From: JBKJTP01 sp046590195
Lineage (GTDB): Bacteria > Bacteroidota > Ignavibacteria > Palsa-1295
Assembly: GCA_046590195.1 (NCBI GenBank)
Contig: JBKJTP010000278.1
Location: forward strand, 1-46,719
DNA length: 46,719 nt
Reading direction: 5' to 3'
Part shown: piece after piece, positions 33,134 to 42,896 of the stretch
Numbering within the stretch: the stretch's first letter is position 1
How the letters are laid out: every line of letters begins with the position of its first letter
Notes under the pieces: generated by a model
Seen by the model: the letters and a program-made list of their open reading frames with translations, nothing else
The model's database searches: none
Told to the model about the DNA's origin: nothing
Position numbers and translations under genes: made by a program

Positions 33134-35728
33134 GTGAGAACTCCAGCTGACGAGAGCAACTATCGGATCGGGCAATTCCCGAGCGAGATGCTGCGCCGTG
33201 CAATGGAAGATGCACGAGAGGAGCAGCGTCGCGTCAAGCGACCAGCGATCGATGAAGATCAGCTGAGTTTCGGTAGTGAGGTGAATGAAGGCAAACGAGC
33301 TCCCCGGAAACGAACGGAAACCGAAACCGCTCGATCGGGTCCTCCCCCAAGGAGCTCCGCTTATTCTACGCAACCTGCTTCACGATCAGCAGAAGCACCT
33401 AAGCAAGCTCGAGTTACGACGCGCCCAACTGCGACTTCCATCAATGGCAAGTACGCGCAGCCGAACCCACAGGCAAAACCACAGCCACGATCAAGCGTAA
33501 CGTTGCCAGAGGTCGAGCCGAAACAGGCGGGTCCTGAAGAGCCATGGCACCAGCAGTGGGTTGAGAAGTTTTTTACTCCTCCGCCGTCAGTCGATCCGTT
33601 AAAGAAGAACGGCCGTCTGTATTTCGCGCTGCTGTTCTTTATTGTAGCGGTGAGCATGGTGCTCTTCAAGCTCTTCAAGATCCAGGTCGTGGATCATGAG
33701 GAGTTCTCGCTCGCAGCAGCGAACCAGTATAGAATGCAAGTGCCGATACCAGCGAAGCGCGGAGTCATTCGCGATCGCCATGGTGTCATCCTCGCGTCCA
33801 ACGCATTCGTCGTGAAATTTGCGGTCGATCCACAATCGCTGAAGGATCCGAATAATGTAGCCAAGGCGCTGTCGGCAACTTTCGGCAAGCCAGCATCGCA
33901 TTATCTCGAGATCTTCAAGGACGAGAAGCGTCGCTACATCGTGATTGAGAAGGAAGTCCCTCAAGAGGTCGCTTCTAGGATGGATAGCGTGAAGGATAAA
34001 GGCTTGATACGCGAGATCGAATCGCGCAGACACTACGCCTTCGATGATCGTGCATCGCATATCCTTGGATTCGCAAGTAAGGACGGACGAGGATTAGCAG
34101 GTGTCGAACTCCTGACGCATAAGGCACTAGCAGGCGTCAATGGCTTTACGATCATGCAGCGCGATGGCCGTGGACAACGCCGCCCAGATGTCGACTATGA
34201 GCAGGTGCAGCCAGTGCATGGCGATGACATCACACTTACGATCGATGAAGCAATACAATCAGTAACGGAGACAGCGCTCAAGGCTGGCGTCACAAAGGCG
34301 ATGGCGCAGGCCGGTACTGCGATCGTGATGTCACCGAAGACGGGTGAGATCCTTGCGCTTGCGAATTATCCGGATTTCGATCCGAACAAGTTCAGCCTTG
34401 CGAGTGACGAGATGCTCCGTGACCGCGCGATCACCGATGCATACGAGCCAGGCTCCACCATCAAGATCCTTACAGCCGCAATGGCGCTCGAAGAGGGCAT
34501 CATGACGCCGGAGTCCAAGATCAATGCAGAGATGGGCACATGGACGATCGACGGCAATGCGAAGATCCGTGATACGCATCCGTATGGCTCGCTCACATTC
34601 CGTGAGGCGGTCGAAAAGTCGAGCAACGTCGCGTTCGCAAAGATCTCCGACAAGATCGACAAGAACATATTCTACAAGTACCTCCGCGACTTTGGTTTTG
34701 GAGTGGTCTCTGGTATCGATCTGCCTGGCGAAGTAAAGGGATACGTCCGCAAGCCGGCAACCTGGGGTCCGAACTCGAAGCGCTATATGGCCTTCGGCTA
34801 CGAGCTCACGAATACCTGCTTGCAGATGGCAACTGCATACAATACCATCGCGAACATGGGTGTGATGATGAAGCCACATGTCATCGCAAAGCGTGTAGGT
34901 CCGAATGGTGAAGAGATCATGCACGGACCACAGGAGATCCGTCGAGTTGTAAGCGAGAAGACCTGCCGCACACTCATCAGTATGATGACCGGTGTAGTTG
35001 ACTCGGGTACAGCAACGACCGCGAAGATCAAGGGCGTATCGATCGCAGGAAAGACTGGTACCGCGCAGCAGCTTGTCAACGGACGTTACTCGAAGGAGCA
35101 CTACACATCTAGCTTTACCGCATTCTTTCCAGCGGAGGATCCTGAGTATACGATCCTCGTGATCCTGCGCTCGCCGCGCAATGGGTACTATGGTGGTGCA
35201 GTATCGGCGCCGATCTTCCGTGAGATCGCAATGCGCTTGCTCGAGATGAATGGCAAGCTTCCACCAGAAGCACGCGCACAACAAGTTGCGGTGAAGCCAG
35301 CAGTGGATGAGGGTGGAGTGATCGAGATCGAAGGTACGATACTCAATCGCAAAGAAGAAATTGAAGCTCGCGAGATGCCAGACGTCCGCGGTCTATCAGT
35401 CGAAGCAGGCAAGCTCCTGCTCGCAAGTCAAGGTTTTACGGTGATCGCTCCTGAGAAGGGTGTGATCGAGCGTGTCGAAAAGCGAGGCGCTGACTCCGTA
35501 AGGTTCATCGTGATGAAGAACGTCGAAGTAACGGCGAAGAAAGATGCAGAGCCTCAGCTCGTACCTGATTTTGTGGGTATGACCGTGGGCCGTGCAATGA
35601 AGGTCGGCACGATGAACAACATACAAGTTCGGGTTATCGGAGAAGGTAAAGTGCAAAAGCAATTCCCTGAAGAGGGGGCCACTCTCGATAAGAACAATCC
35701 GATCATTACGCTCTTTGGTGAAGAATAG
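33134..35728 (+). CDS. ftsI: Septal transpeptidase (PBP/FtsI) with PASTA domains
   Basis: An 864-residue class B penicillin-binding protein that cross-links septal peptidoglycan. A disordered basic cytoplasmic tail (1-160) precedes one membrane helix (about 162-182) and the PBP dimerisation domain. The transpeptidase motifs are Ser441-x-x-Lys444 (STIK), SSN at 496-498 and KTG at 640-642. Two PASTA domains follow (about 748-800 and 808-862). PASTA repeats are usual in Gram-positive PBPs but also occur in Bacteroidota FtsI. The family's usual length is 550-700, so the long N-tail is notable. GTG start; Met19 at 33188 is an alternative. It works with FtsW encoded downstream. Confidence 0.93.
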   Translation: MRTPADESNYRIGQFPSEMLRRAMEDAREEQRRVKRPAIDEDQLSFGSEVNEGKRAPRKRTETETARSGPPPRSSAYSTQPASRSAEAPKQARVTTRPTATSINGKYAQPNPQAKPQPRSSVTLPEVEPKQAGPEEPWHQQWVEKFFTPPPSVDPLKKNGRLYFALLFFIVAVSMVLFKLFKIQVVDHEEFSLAAANQYRMQVPIPAKRGVIRDRHGVILASNAFVVKFAVDPQSLKDPNNVAKALSATFGKPASHYLEIFKDEKRRYIVIEKEVPQEVASRMDSVKDKGLIREIESRRHYAFDDRASHILGFASKDGRGLAGVELLTHKALAGVNGFTIMQRDGRGQRRPDVDYEQVQPVHGDDITLTIDEAIQSVTETALKAGVTKAMAQAGTAIVMSPKTGEILALANYPDFDPNKFSLASDEMLRDRAITDAYEPGSTIKILTAAMALEEGIMTPESKINAEMGTWTIDGNAKIRDTHPYGSLTFREAVEKSSNVAFAKISDKIDKNIFYKYLRDFGFGVVSGIDLPGEVKGYVRKPATWGPNSKRYMAFGYELTNTCLQMATAYNTIANMGVMMKPHVIAKRVGPNGEEIMHGPQEIRRVVSEKTCRTLISMMTGVVDSGTATTAKIKGVSIAGKTGTAQQLVNGRYSKEHYTSSFTAFFPAEDPEYTILVILRSPRNGYYGGAVSAPIFREIAMRLLEMNGKLPPEARAQQVAVKPAVDEGGVIEIEGTILNRKEEIEAREMPDVRGLSVEAGKLLLASQGFTVIAPEKGVIERVEKRGADSVRFIVMKNVEVTAKKDAEPQLVPDFVGMTVGRAMKVGTMNNIQVRVIGEGKVQKQFPEEGATLDKNNPIITLFGEE

Positions 35729-35855
35729 AACGTGACGTTTTGACCGCTTCTGGCGTTGTTTTCGCCTGTCTGAGTCGGGAATTACTCGGGCAAACAAGTA
35801 GCAGTCAAAGAGGCTCACGAATATGATCACACCAGAGTTAGGATGCTCATCCAAT

Positions 35856-35875
35856 ACGAATGATAGTTCATTCGT
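35856..35875. repeat. Small hairpin in the gap before murE
   Basis: An 8-bp perfect inverted repeat ACGAATGA / TCATTCGT with a TAGT loop, in the 186-bp gap between the PBP gene and murE. No T-tract, so not a terminator. A possible RNA structure or operator. Confidence 0.4.
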
Positions 35876-35914
35876 GGATAAGCGCTCATCCGCAAAAGCC
35901 CTGTTCTTTGAAAA

Positions 35915-37450
35915 ATGAAGTTAAGTGAGCTAACGCGAAAGGACGAGATCGGCATTCTATCGATCGATGGAAATATTCCATCAGGCATGGATGCCGATCT
36001 CTCCGATCCGCAATATGATTCTCGAAAGGTTACGCAAGGATCGACATTCTTCGCGATCAAAGGCTTTGCTGTCGATGGGCACACGTTCATCGCAACGGCG
36101 ATCGAGAAAGGCGCAAGTGCGATCGTTATCGAAGACGGATCGGCTTTCAGCGCATCGGACGCATTAACAAATGGCGTCATAAGAATTTTAGTTAAAGACA
36201 CCAGAGCAGCTCTCGCACATCTCTCCGAGATCTACTTCGGCGAGCCGAGTTCAAAGCTCCGAGTCATCGGCGTCACCGGTACAAACGGCAAGACGACCAC
36301 AACAAGCGTTATCAAGCAGCTGCTTGAAGCGGGCGACGAGAAGGTCGGACTGATCGGCACGATCGGTACCTGGATTGGAGATGAACATATCCCGACAACC
36401 CACACGACTCCTGAGTCGAGAGATCTCTCGGAGTTGATCGCTCGGATGGTCTTGGAGCGAGTGACCACATGCGTTATGGAGGTCAGCTCCCACGCACTTG
36501 AGCTCAAGCGAGTTGCAGCCCTCGATTTTGATATCGCGATCTTTACGAATCTCACGCAGGACCATCTGGACTTCCACAAGGATATGGAGTCCTACTGCAA
36601 CGCAAAGAAGAAGTTGTTTCATGGGTTGAAGGATACGGCAGTTGCGATCTCGAATGCCGACAGTCCCTACGGCGACAGAATGATCGCCGACACGATAGCC
36701 AACTCCCACACCTACGGACTCTTGAAGGAAGGGGACGATCTGGGGCACGCCGATCTTCTGGCGACCAACGTCCAACTTGACCTGGAAAAAACAAGCTTTA
36801 CACTGAGCAAACGCTACTCGGATGAGCGCGCAGAATTTACGACATCGCTCATCGGCAAGTTCAACGTCGAGAACATCCTGGCTGCCCTTTCAGCGCTGTA
36901 TTTCGGAATAGAGGGATATTCATTAACCCGACTATCTGAGCTCTTGCCTCAGGTGCAAGCTATCCGGGGAAGATTCGAGCAGGTGGTGCTGGCAAATGGC
37001 AGTATCGTCGTGATCGATTACGCCCACACACCCGATGCCTTAGAGAATGTAATCCGCACATCGAGGGCGCTGATGGAGCAAACTGGAGCCAAAGGGCGTT
37101 TATGGGTCGTCTTCGGCTGTGGCGGAGATAGAGACCGCCAAAAGCGGCCTCTTATGGGTTCGATCGCCTCACAACTGGCGGACCGTATCATTCTCACCAA
37201 TGACAACCCACGGTCCGAGGATCCACGAGTGATACTTCAAGAGATCGAAGCAGGCATTGCGCCCGGTTCATCTTACGAGGTCATCGAAGATCGCCGCAAG
37301 GCTATCCGGACCGCACTATCGGCATCAGCTGCTTCAGACATCGTTGTCATTGCCGGGAAGGGTCATGAGACCTATCAGATCATCGGTCAGGAGACAACAC
37401 ACTTCGACGACCGCGAGGAAGTCAATCGGTGGCTCAGCGATCAGCAGTAA
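35915..37450 (+). CDS. murE: UDP-MurNAc-tripeptide ligase MurE (meso-diaminopimelate type)
   Basis: A 511-residue Mur ligase that adds the third residue to UDP-MurNAc-dipeptide. The ATP loop GTNGKTTT starts at residue 122. DNPR at 430-433 is the motif that marks enzymes adding meso-diaminopimelate rather than lysine. KGHETYQ near the C-terminus is typical too. So the cell wall should be of the Gram-negative mDAP type. A 142-bp gap with a perfect palindrome separates it from murF. Confidence 0.96.
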   Translation: MKLSELTRKDEIGILSIDGNIPSGMDADLSDPQYDSRKVTQGSTFFAIKGFAVDGHTFIATAIEKGASAIVIEDGSAFSASDALTNGVIRILVKDTRAALAHLSEIYFGEPSSKLRVIGVTGTNGKTTTTSVIKQLLEAGDEKVGLIGTIGTWIGDEHIPTTHTTPESRDLSELIARMVLERVTTCVMEVSSHALELKRVAALDFDIAIFTNLTQDHLDFHKDMESYCNAKKKLFHGLKDTAVAISNADSPYGDRMIADTIANSHTYGLLKEGDDLGHADLLATNVQLDLEKTSFTLSKRYSDERAEFTTSLIGKFNVENILAALSALYFGIEGYSLTRLSELLPQVQAIRGRFEQVVLANGSIVVIDYAHTPDALENVIRTSRALMEQTGAKGRLWVVFGCGGDRDRQKRPLMGSIASQLADRIILTNDNPRSEDPRVILQEIEAGIAPGSSYEVIEDRRKAIRTALSASAASDIVVIAGKGHETYQIIGQETTHFDDREEVNRWLSDQQ

Positions 37451-37493
37451 GATCACCACGCTAGGCACCTTGGTGCAGAGCATCCTAAGAAGC

Positions 37494-37507
37494 GCGTCTT
37501 AAGACGC
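37494..37507. promoter_or_regulatory. 14-bp perfect palindrome between murE and murF
   Basis: GCGTCTTAAGACGC is self-complementary over all 14 bases, with no loop, so it looks more like a dimeric protein site than an RNA hairpin. The surrounding gap also has GGCACC/GGTGC arms just upstream. Confidence 0.4.
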
Positions 37508-37592
37508 CGACAGTAATAGGCACCCGCGCAGCACGCGCACTGCTATTGCGATCATCTTCTTTTCTCTTTACAGTTTCGGTTTTTCAGAATCA

Positions 37593-38981
37593 GTGAATTT
37601 AACAGTACAAGAACTCCAGAGCATCGCGCACATTGAGCATTCGCTATCGAAGCTCGATGCGAAGAAGACGTTTCGTGATGTATCAACAGATTCGAGGACG
37701 CTCAAACGTGGCGATCTCTTTGTCGCACTTCGTGGAGAACAGTTTGACGGACATGCCTACCTTGATCAGGTAGCCAAAGAAGGTGCTGTTGCAGCGATCG
37801 TTGATGAGGAGTGGGCGAAGACAGCGAAGAAGCGCCCCGACTTACCGCTATTCATCGTCGCTGATACCTTGCAAGCACACGGCGATCTTGCGAATCTCTA
37901 CCGACGCAAGTTTAAGATCCCGATCCTCGTTGTTGCCGGATCGAACGGCAAGACAACCACAAAAGAATTGCTCGCGCACGTGCTTGGCACAACGCGCGGA
38001 GTGCTCAAGACCGAATCGAACTTCAACAATCAGGTCGGTCTGCCAAAGATGTTGTTCCAGCTCCGCGACGGCCATGATATGGCTGTTCTCGAGATCGGTA
38101 CGAATCATCCCGGCGAGATCGCATGGCTGTGTAAGATCTGCGAACCGACGCACGCGATCATCACGAACATCGGTCGTGAGCATCTGGAGTTCTTCAAAGA
38201 CCTTAAGGGTGTGGCCGTTGAAGAGCGTGCTGCTTTTGATTACGTTTTCGAGCATGGAGGTACGGCGTTCATCAACATGGACGATAAGTATCTGGTATCT
38301 GCAAAGAAGCAGTTCGGTGACAAAGCTGAGACATTCGGTACAGCACCAACGGGAGAGATCTTCGCACGCTTCATCGGATATACGAAGGACGGGCGCCTCG
38401 AGTTACGAGTCGGTGCAGAGGATAAGAGCTTTAAGCTTCGCACGCACGTCATTGCGGACTACGCCCCAAACATGATCGCTGGTGCGGTCGCTGTCGGACT
38501 TGCATTCAAGATGCGCCGCGCAGAGATCAAGGCAGCCATAGAGTATTTTAAGCCGCATGACAAGCGTCTCGAAGTAGTCAAGCTGGCATCAGGTGTGACG
38601 GTGCTCAATGATTCGTATAATGCGAATCCCGATTCGATGGAATCGGCATTCAAGACATTAGCAAGCTACCCTGCAGAAGGCAAGCGCTACGTGATCGTTG
38701 GCGACATGTTCGAACTTGGCGACAAGAGCGAAGCCGAACACAAGTCGATCGGCAAGAAGCTGACAGAGTTTGACTTTGCAGGCCTGTACTTCACTGGAAA
38801 GGATATGGAGCTCGCATATAAGTCGGCCAAGCGTGGCCGCGAAGGCGAGATCTATTATTTCAAGACCAAGGATGAGGCAGCTACCAAATTGCGCGACATC
38901 CTCAATCCTGGCGACACACTGCTCGTCAAGGGTTCGAGAGGCATGAAAATGGAAGAGGTCATCGACCTGCTTCAGCGCTAG
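37593..38981 (+). CDS. murF: UDP-MurNAc-tripeptide-D-Ala-D-Ala ligase MurF
   Basis: A 462-residue Mur ligase that adds the D-Ala-D-Ala dipeptide, the last cytoplasmic step of the stem peptide. ATP loop GSNGKTTT at 116-123; EIGTNHPGEIAWLC and the LNDSYNANPDSM segment are family hallmarks. Start is a GTG with no nearby ATG. Its dipeptide substrate needs Ddl, which is not in the window. Confidence 0.95.
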   Translation: MNLTVQELQSIAHIEHSLSKLDAKKTFRDVSTDSRTLKRGDLFVALRGEQFDGHAYLDQVAKEGAVAAIVDEEWAKTAKKRPDLPLFIVADTLQAHGDLANLYRRKFKIPILVVAGSNGKTTTKELLAHVLGTTRGVLKTESNFNNQVGLPKMLFQLRDGHDMAVLEIGTNHPGEIAWLCKICEPTHAIITNIGREHLEFFKDLKGVAVEERAAFDYVFEHGGTAFINMDDKYLVSAKKQFGDKAETFGTAPTGEIFARFIGYTKDGRLELRVGAEDKSFKLRTHVIADYAPNMIAGAVAVGLAFKMRRAEIKAAIEYFKPHDKRLEVVKLASGVTVLNDSYNANPDSMESAFKTLASYPAEGKRYVIVGDMFELGDKSEAEHKSIGKKLTEFDFAGLYFTGKDMELAYKSAKRGREGEIYYFKTKDEAATKLRDILNPGDTLLVKGSRGMKMEEVIDLLQR

Positions 38982-39155
38982 AACAGGCGAGTCCGACGGG
39001 CTCTGCCGCGCTAACCGAGCGCTAATACTGCTGAGTAATTTTTCCCGACTTCACCAGAGCTCATCCGGTGAGGTCAGACTCGTTCTGCGCTGCAAAATAC
39101 GGCGCAGCGTGATTATATTCGCTACCGTCTTTGCTTCACTGACAATTAGCCAGCC

Positions 39156-40271
39156 GTGTTCTACCATCTATTTAACTGGATCAACAAGGAGTTCTCACCT
39201 CCTGGCGGAGATCTCATCCGTTACCTGACCTTCCGCTCCGCACTTGCTGCGTTCACAGCTCTGCTCATCAGTTTCATCGTCGGCCCGATGATCATCAAGA
39301 AACTGAAGTCGATGCAGATCGGCGAACAAGGCAAAGTGGAAGCACCAAAGGCACATCTGCTCAAGGCAGGTACGCCAACGATGGGCGGCCTCATCATCCT
39401 GCTTGCATGTCTAGCCCCAACACTGTTGTGGGCCGATCTTACGAATTTCTTTATCCTGATCATCGTAGGCGCCACGCTGATGCTCGGCGGTATAGGCTTC
39501 CTCGATGATTATCTCAAAGTTGTTAAGAAAAAGAAGAAGGGTCTCATCGGAAGATATAAGATCGTCGGTCAGGTGATCGTCGGTCTCTTCGTTGGTGGTA
39601 TGATCATGCTTATGCCTGATCTCTACGATAATATCACGACAGCAACGACGATCCCCTTCTTCAAGAATCTGGTCTTCGAGTTCGGAGACATCCTCTATAT
39701 TCCGTTCGTCATCTTTGTCATCACCGCGACCAGCAACGCAGTGAACCTGACAGATGGCCTCGACGGACTGAGTGCCGGCACAGTAGGCATCGCATTCATA
39801 TCCATTGCAGCGATCGCATACGTCTCTGGCAGCATTCAGCAGAGCGATTATCTGAACATTCCGTACCTGCGTGGTGCGGGCGAATTGACCGTGTTTTGTG
39901 CGGCGCTTGTGGGAGCGACGCTCGGATTCCTATGGTACAATGCTTACCCGGCGCAAGTGTTTATGGGCGATACAGGATCACTTGCGTTGGGTGGCGCCAT
40001 GGGAACACTCATGGTGCTCTGTAAGAAGGAGTTCATCCTGCCGATCATCGGCGGCATCTTCTTCGCAGAAACCCTATCGGTAATTATGCAGACGGTCTAC
40101 TTCAAGATCACGAAGAAGGTCCATGGTGAGGGCAAACGAATATTTCGAATGGCCCCGCTGCATCATCACTTCGAACTATGCGGCTGGGCAGAATCGAAGA
40201 TCGTGATCAGATTTTATATCGTAGCAATCCTGCTCTCCATTCTAGCGCTGACAACATTCAAGGTGCGCTAG
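39156..40271 (+). CDS. mraY: Phospho-MurNAc-pentapeptide transferase MraY
   Basis: A 371-residue polytopic enzyme making lipid I from UDP-MurNAc-pentapeptide and undecaprenyl phosphate. Hallmarks: the KAGTPTMGGL loop, FLDDYLKV, NLTDGLDGLSAG with the catalytic Asp residues, and MAPLHHHFELCGWAE. Start is a GTG; the 174-bp gap before it holds GC-rich inverted repeats but no clear promoter. Its lipid substrate is recycled by UppP encoded at 14999. Confidence 0.96.
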   Translation: MFYHLFNWINKEFSPPGGDLIRYLTFRSALAAFTALLISFIVGPMIIKKLKSMQIGEQGKVEAPKAHLLKAGTPTMGGLIILLACLAPTLLWADLTNFFILIIVGATLMLGGIGFLDDYLKVVKKKKKGLIGRYKIVGQVIVGLFVGGMIMLMPDLYDNITTATTIPFFKNLVFEFGDILYIPFVIFVITATSNAVNLTDGLDGLSAGTVGIAFISIAAIAYVSGSIQQSDYLNIPYLRGAGELTVFCAALVGATLGFLWYNAYPAQVFMGDTGSLALGGAMGTLMVLCKKEFILPIIGGIFFAETLSVIMQTVYFKITKKVHGEGKRIFRMAPLHHHFELCGWAESKIVIRFYIVAILLSILALTTFKVR

Positions 40272-40329
40272 TTCTTCATCAAGCTTTCAGCATTCCTTAC
40301 GCAACTGGACTCCAGTTCGATCAGCACCA

Positions 40330-41685
40330 ATGCAATTACGAGGTAAGCGGGTCTCGATACTTGGCGCGGGCCGCTCCGGACTTGCCGTCGCACGCTTCGT
40401 GCGCAAACGGCGAGCACATGCATTTTTGTCAGAGGCATCGCCTGCCGAGAAGTTCACCGAGTTGATCAAACAACTCGAGGATCTCGAGGTGAAGTACGAG
40501 TTCGGCGAGAACACGCATCTTGTGCTTGAAAGCGATCTGATCGTCATCAGCCCCGGTGTACCGCTCGACTCACCGATCATTACTCTGGCAAGACAGAAAG
40601 AGATCAAGATCATCAGTGAGATCGAACTCGCATACCAGTATTGCGATGCGCCGATCATTGCGATCACCGGTACGAACGGCAAGACGACGACAACGACGCT
40701 GATCGGCGAGATCATGAAGCATGCCGGATGGAATACGTTCGTTGCCGGTAACATCGGCGTGCCGTTCTGCGATGTGATCGATCAGGCCAAAGGTGAGAAG
40801 TGCGTGGTTGTGCTTGAAGTCTCCAGCTTCCAGCTTGACACGATCGATGAGTTTCGCCCGAAGGTCTCGATGATCCTCAACATCACGCCCGATCATCTTG
40901 ACCGCTATCCAAACTACGAGGCATACATCCAGTCAAAGTTTAGGATCGCTGAGAATCAGAAGGGCCAGGACATCTTTATCTACAATCACGATGATGAGAT
41001 CGTTAGAAGCTTTGCAGATACGCTAAGCATCAAGACGTGGGGCTTCTCATTGAAGGCAGTACTCAAGCAGGGTGTATATCTCGAAGAGGAGAACCTGATC
41101 ATGCGCACAGGCCGCGAGAAGGAAGTGCTGACCTCAAGACATGAGATCGGTATTCCAGGACCGCACAACCTGATGAATGCAATGGCTTCAGCGCTTGCGG
41201 CGAAAGCGATGCAAGTCGAAGTACCGAAGATCGCTGAAGTCTTAGGATCGTTCGAGGGTGTCGAGCACAGGATCGAATTTGTTAGAGAGCTTGACGGTGT
41301 CAAGTATTACAATGACTCCAAGGCGACTAATGTCGATTCGCTCTATTATGCGCTCGGAAGCTTTAAGTCATCCCCGATCATACTGATCGCAGGTGGCAAA
41401 GACAAAGGCAATGACTATGCACAGGTCTTGCAACTTGTCAAAGAGAATGTGAAGACGCTGATCGCAGTCGGACAAGGCGGCGAGAAGCTCGAAGAGTATT
41501 TCAGCTCGGTCAAGCCAGTGATGAGCGCAGGCTTCTCAATGGAGGAGGCTGTAAAGCTGGCCCGAGAGACTGCAAAGCCCGGTGACATTGTTCTCTTGTC
41601 ACCCGCTTGTGCAAGCTTCGACATGTTCAATAACTATGAACATCGAGGACAGGTATTTAAGGAACTGGTGAAAGGACTACAGTAG
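40330..41685 (+). CDS. murD: UDP-MurNAc-L-alanine-D-glutamate ligase MurD
   Basis: A 451-residue Mur ligase adding D-glutamate. An N-terminal Rossmann-like domain (VSILGAGRSGLAVARF) precedes the ATP loop GTNGKTTT at 114-121, then VVLEVSSFQLDTI and YNDSKATNVDS, all as in other MurD. 58 bp from mraY and 16 bp before ftsW. Confidence 0.95.
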   Translation: MQLRGKRVSILGAGRSGLAVARFVRKRRAHAFLSEASPAEKFTELIKQLEDLEVKYEFGENTHLVLESDLIVISPGVPLDSPIITLARQKEIKIISEIELAYQYCDAPIIAITGTNGKTTTTTLIGEIMKHAGWNTFVAGNIGVPFCDVIDQAKGEKCVVVLEVSSFQLDTIDEFRPKVSMILNITPDHLDRYPNYEAYIQSKFRIAENQKGQDIFIYNHDDEIVRSFADTLSIKTWGFSLKAVLKQGVYLEEENLIMRTGREKEVLTSRHEIGIPGPHNLMNAMASALAAKAMQVEVPKIAEVLGSFEGVEHRIEFVRELDGVKYYNDSKATNVDSLYYALGSFKSSPIILIAGGKDKGNDYAQVLQLVKENVKTLIAVGQGGEKLEEYFSSVKPVMSAGFSMEEAVKLARETAKPGDIVLLSPACASFDMFNNYEHRGQVFKELVKGLQ

Positions 41686-41701
41686 GAGATTTCAAAGACA
41701 A

Positions 41702-42874
41702 ATGGTAGCAGGGAAGAAGACAGCGGATCTCAGTTTATTTCTAACGGTGACAGGCTTGCTGCTGGCTTCTCTTGCATTTGTCTATACTGCAAGCGCGACC
41801 TTCAGCTCCGTCAAGATGGCCAATAGCGAGAGCATGCTCTTTAGTCACGCACAGAAAGTGCTGATGGCGTTTGGAGCGATGCTCTTCTTCACGAAGGTCG
41901 ATTACCATATCTTCCAGAAGAACTCGAAGTACATCATGCTTGCGGCAATGGCGCTGCTCATGGCTGTGCTTGTTGTCGGTACAAAGGAGCTTGGCGCGAG
42001 ACGATGGCTCAGTCTCGGTTTCCTGAGCTTTCAGCCTGCGGAGTTTGCAAAGTTTGCCTTGGTCATGCATATCTCAGCGATGTGTGCTGCGAAAGCAGAA
42101 TTCATAGGCGATTTCAAGAAAGCGTTTATCCCCATCATGGTCTGGGCGCTTGGTACTGCGGGGCTTATTGTTTTGCAACCTAATATGTCGACGGCCAGCG
42201 TGCTGATCATGATCACATTTGCGATCATGTTCATTGCGCAGGTTCCGCTGAAGTACATGATCAGCTGCGGCGTCATTGCCTTTGTTGGAGGCTTCATGTA
42301 CGCACTTACAGCGACGTACCGACTGCATCGTATTCTGGCATTCTTTGGATTCGAGAATGAGCATACGAGCCGAGTTAGCTATCAGAGCGATCAAGGTCTC
42401 ATCGCATTTGGCAATGGTGGCCTGTTGGGTGTAGGCATCGGTCAATCGAAACAGCGCGATTTTTACCTGCCGGAGTCCTACGGTGATTTTATCTTCTCCG
42501 TCATCGGCGAAGAGTATGGCTTCATCGGCGCGGGTGCCCTGATGCTGGTCTTCGGATTCTTGCTCATCCGAGGGGTGCAGATCACGAAGCACGCACCTGA
42601 TATGTTCGGCCGATATGTTGCATTCGGTATCACGACCACTGTTGCGATCTATACACTGGTAAACGCATTCGTCAATACGGGCCTCATGCCTGTGACAGGA
42701 CTGCCGATGCCATTCGTGAGCTACGGAGGTACAAGTATGATCTTCAGTGCAGCGGCGATCGGTGTTTTGCTGAATATCAGCAAGCACGCCACGACGTTGC
42801 CGGATGCACCGAAGCTGACGATCAATCAGCGGATGCAGCGCTTTATGGGCAAAGACCTCGCACCTGCAAGTTAA
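41702..42874 (+). CDS. ftsW: Septal peptidoglycan polymerase FtsW (SEDS family)
   Basis: A 390-residue SEDS glycosyltransferase with about ten helices that polymerises lipid II at the septum with its partner PBP. The family blocks are GARRWLSLGFLSFQPAEFAKFALV, the long loop with SDQGLIAFGNGGLLGVGIGQS, FSVIGEEYGFIGA, and the closing PMPFVSYGGTSMIFSAAAIGVLL. Its position between murD and murG favours FtsW over RodA. 22 bp before murG. Confidence 0.95.
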   Translation: MVAGKKTADLSLFLTVTGLLLASLAFVYTASATFSSVKMANSESMLFSHAQKVLMAFGAMLFFTKVDYHIFQKNSKYIMLAAMALLMAVLVVGTKELGARRWLSLGFLSFQPAEFAKFALVMHISAMCAAKAEFIGDFKKAFIPIMVWALGTAGLIVLQPNMSTASVLIMITFAIMFIAQVPLKYMISCGVIAFVGGFMYALTATYRLHRILAFFGFENEHTSRVSYQSDQGLIAFGNGGLLGVGIGQSKQRDFYLPESYGDFIFSVIGEEYGFIGAGALMLVFGFLLIRGVQITKHAPDMFGRYVAFGITTTVAIYTLVNAFVNTGLMPVTGLPMPFVSYGGTSMIFSAAAIGVLLNISKHATTLPDAPKLTINQRMQRFMGKDLAPAS

Positions 42875-42896
42875 TGTTGCAAGTTAAGATTTAAGA

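Noticed and set aside
34331..35284. A 317-codon minus-strand frame inside the PBP gene
   Set aside because: It is antisense to the transpeptidase domain, rich in Cys, His and Arg as expected of a shadow frame, and lacks any domain.
42074..42787. A 237-codon minus-strand frame inside ftsW
   Set aside because: Antisense to strongly conserved ftsW sequence, with a His/Asp/Arg-rich composition typical of shadows.
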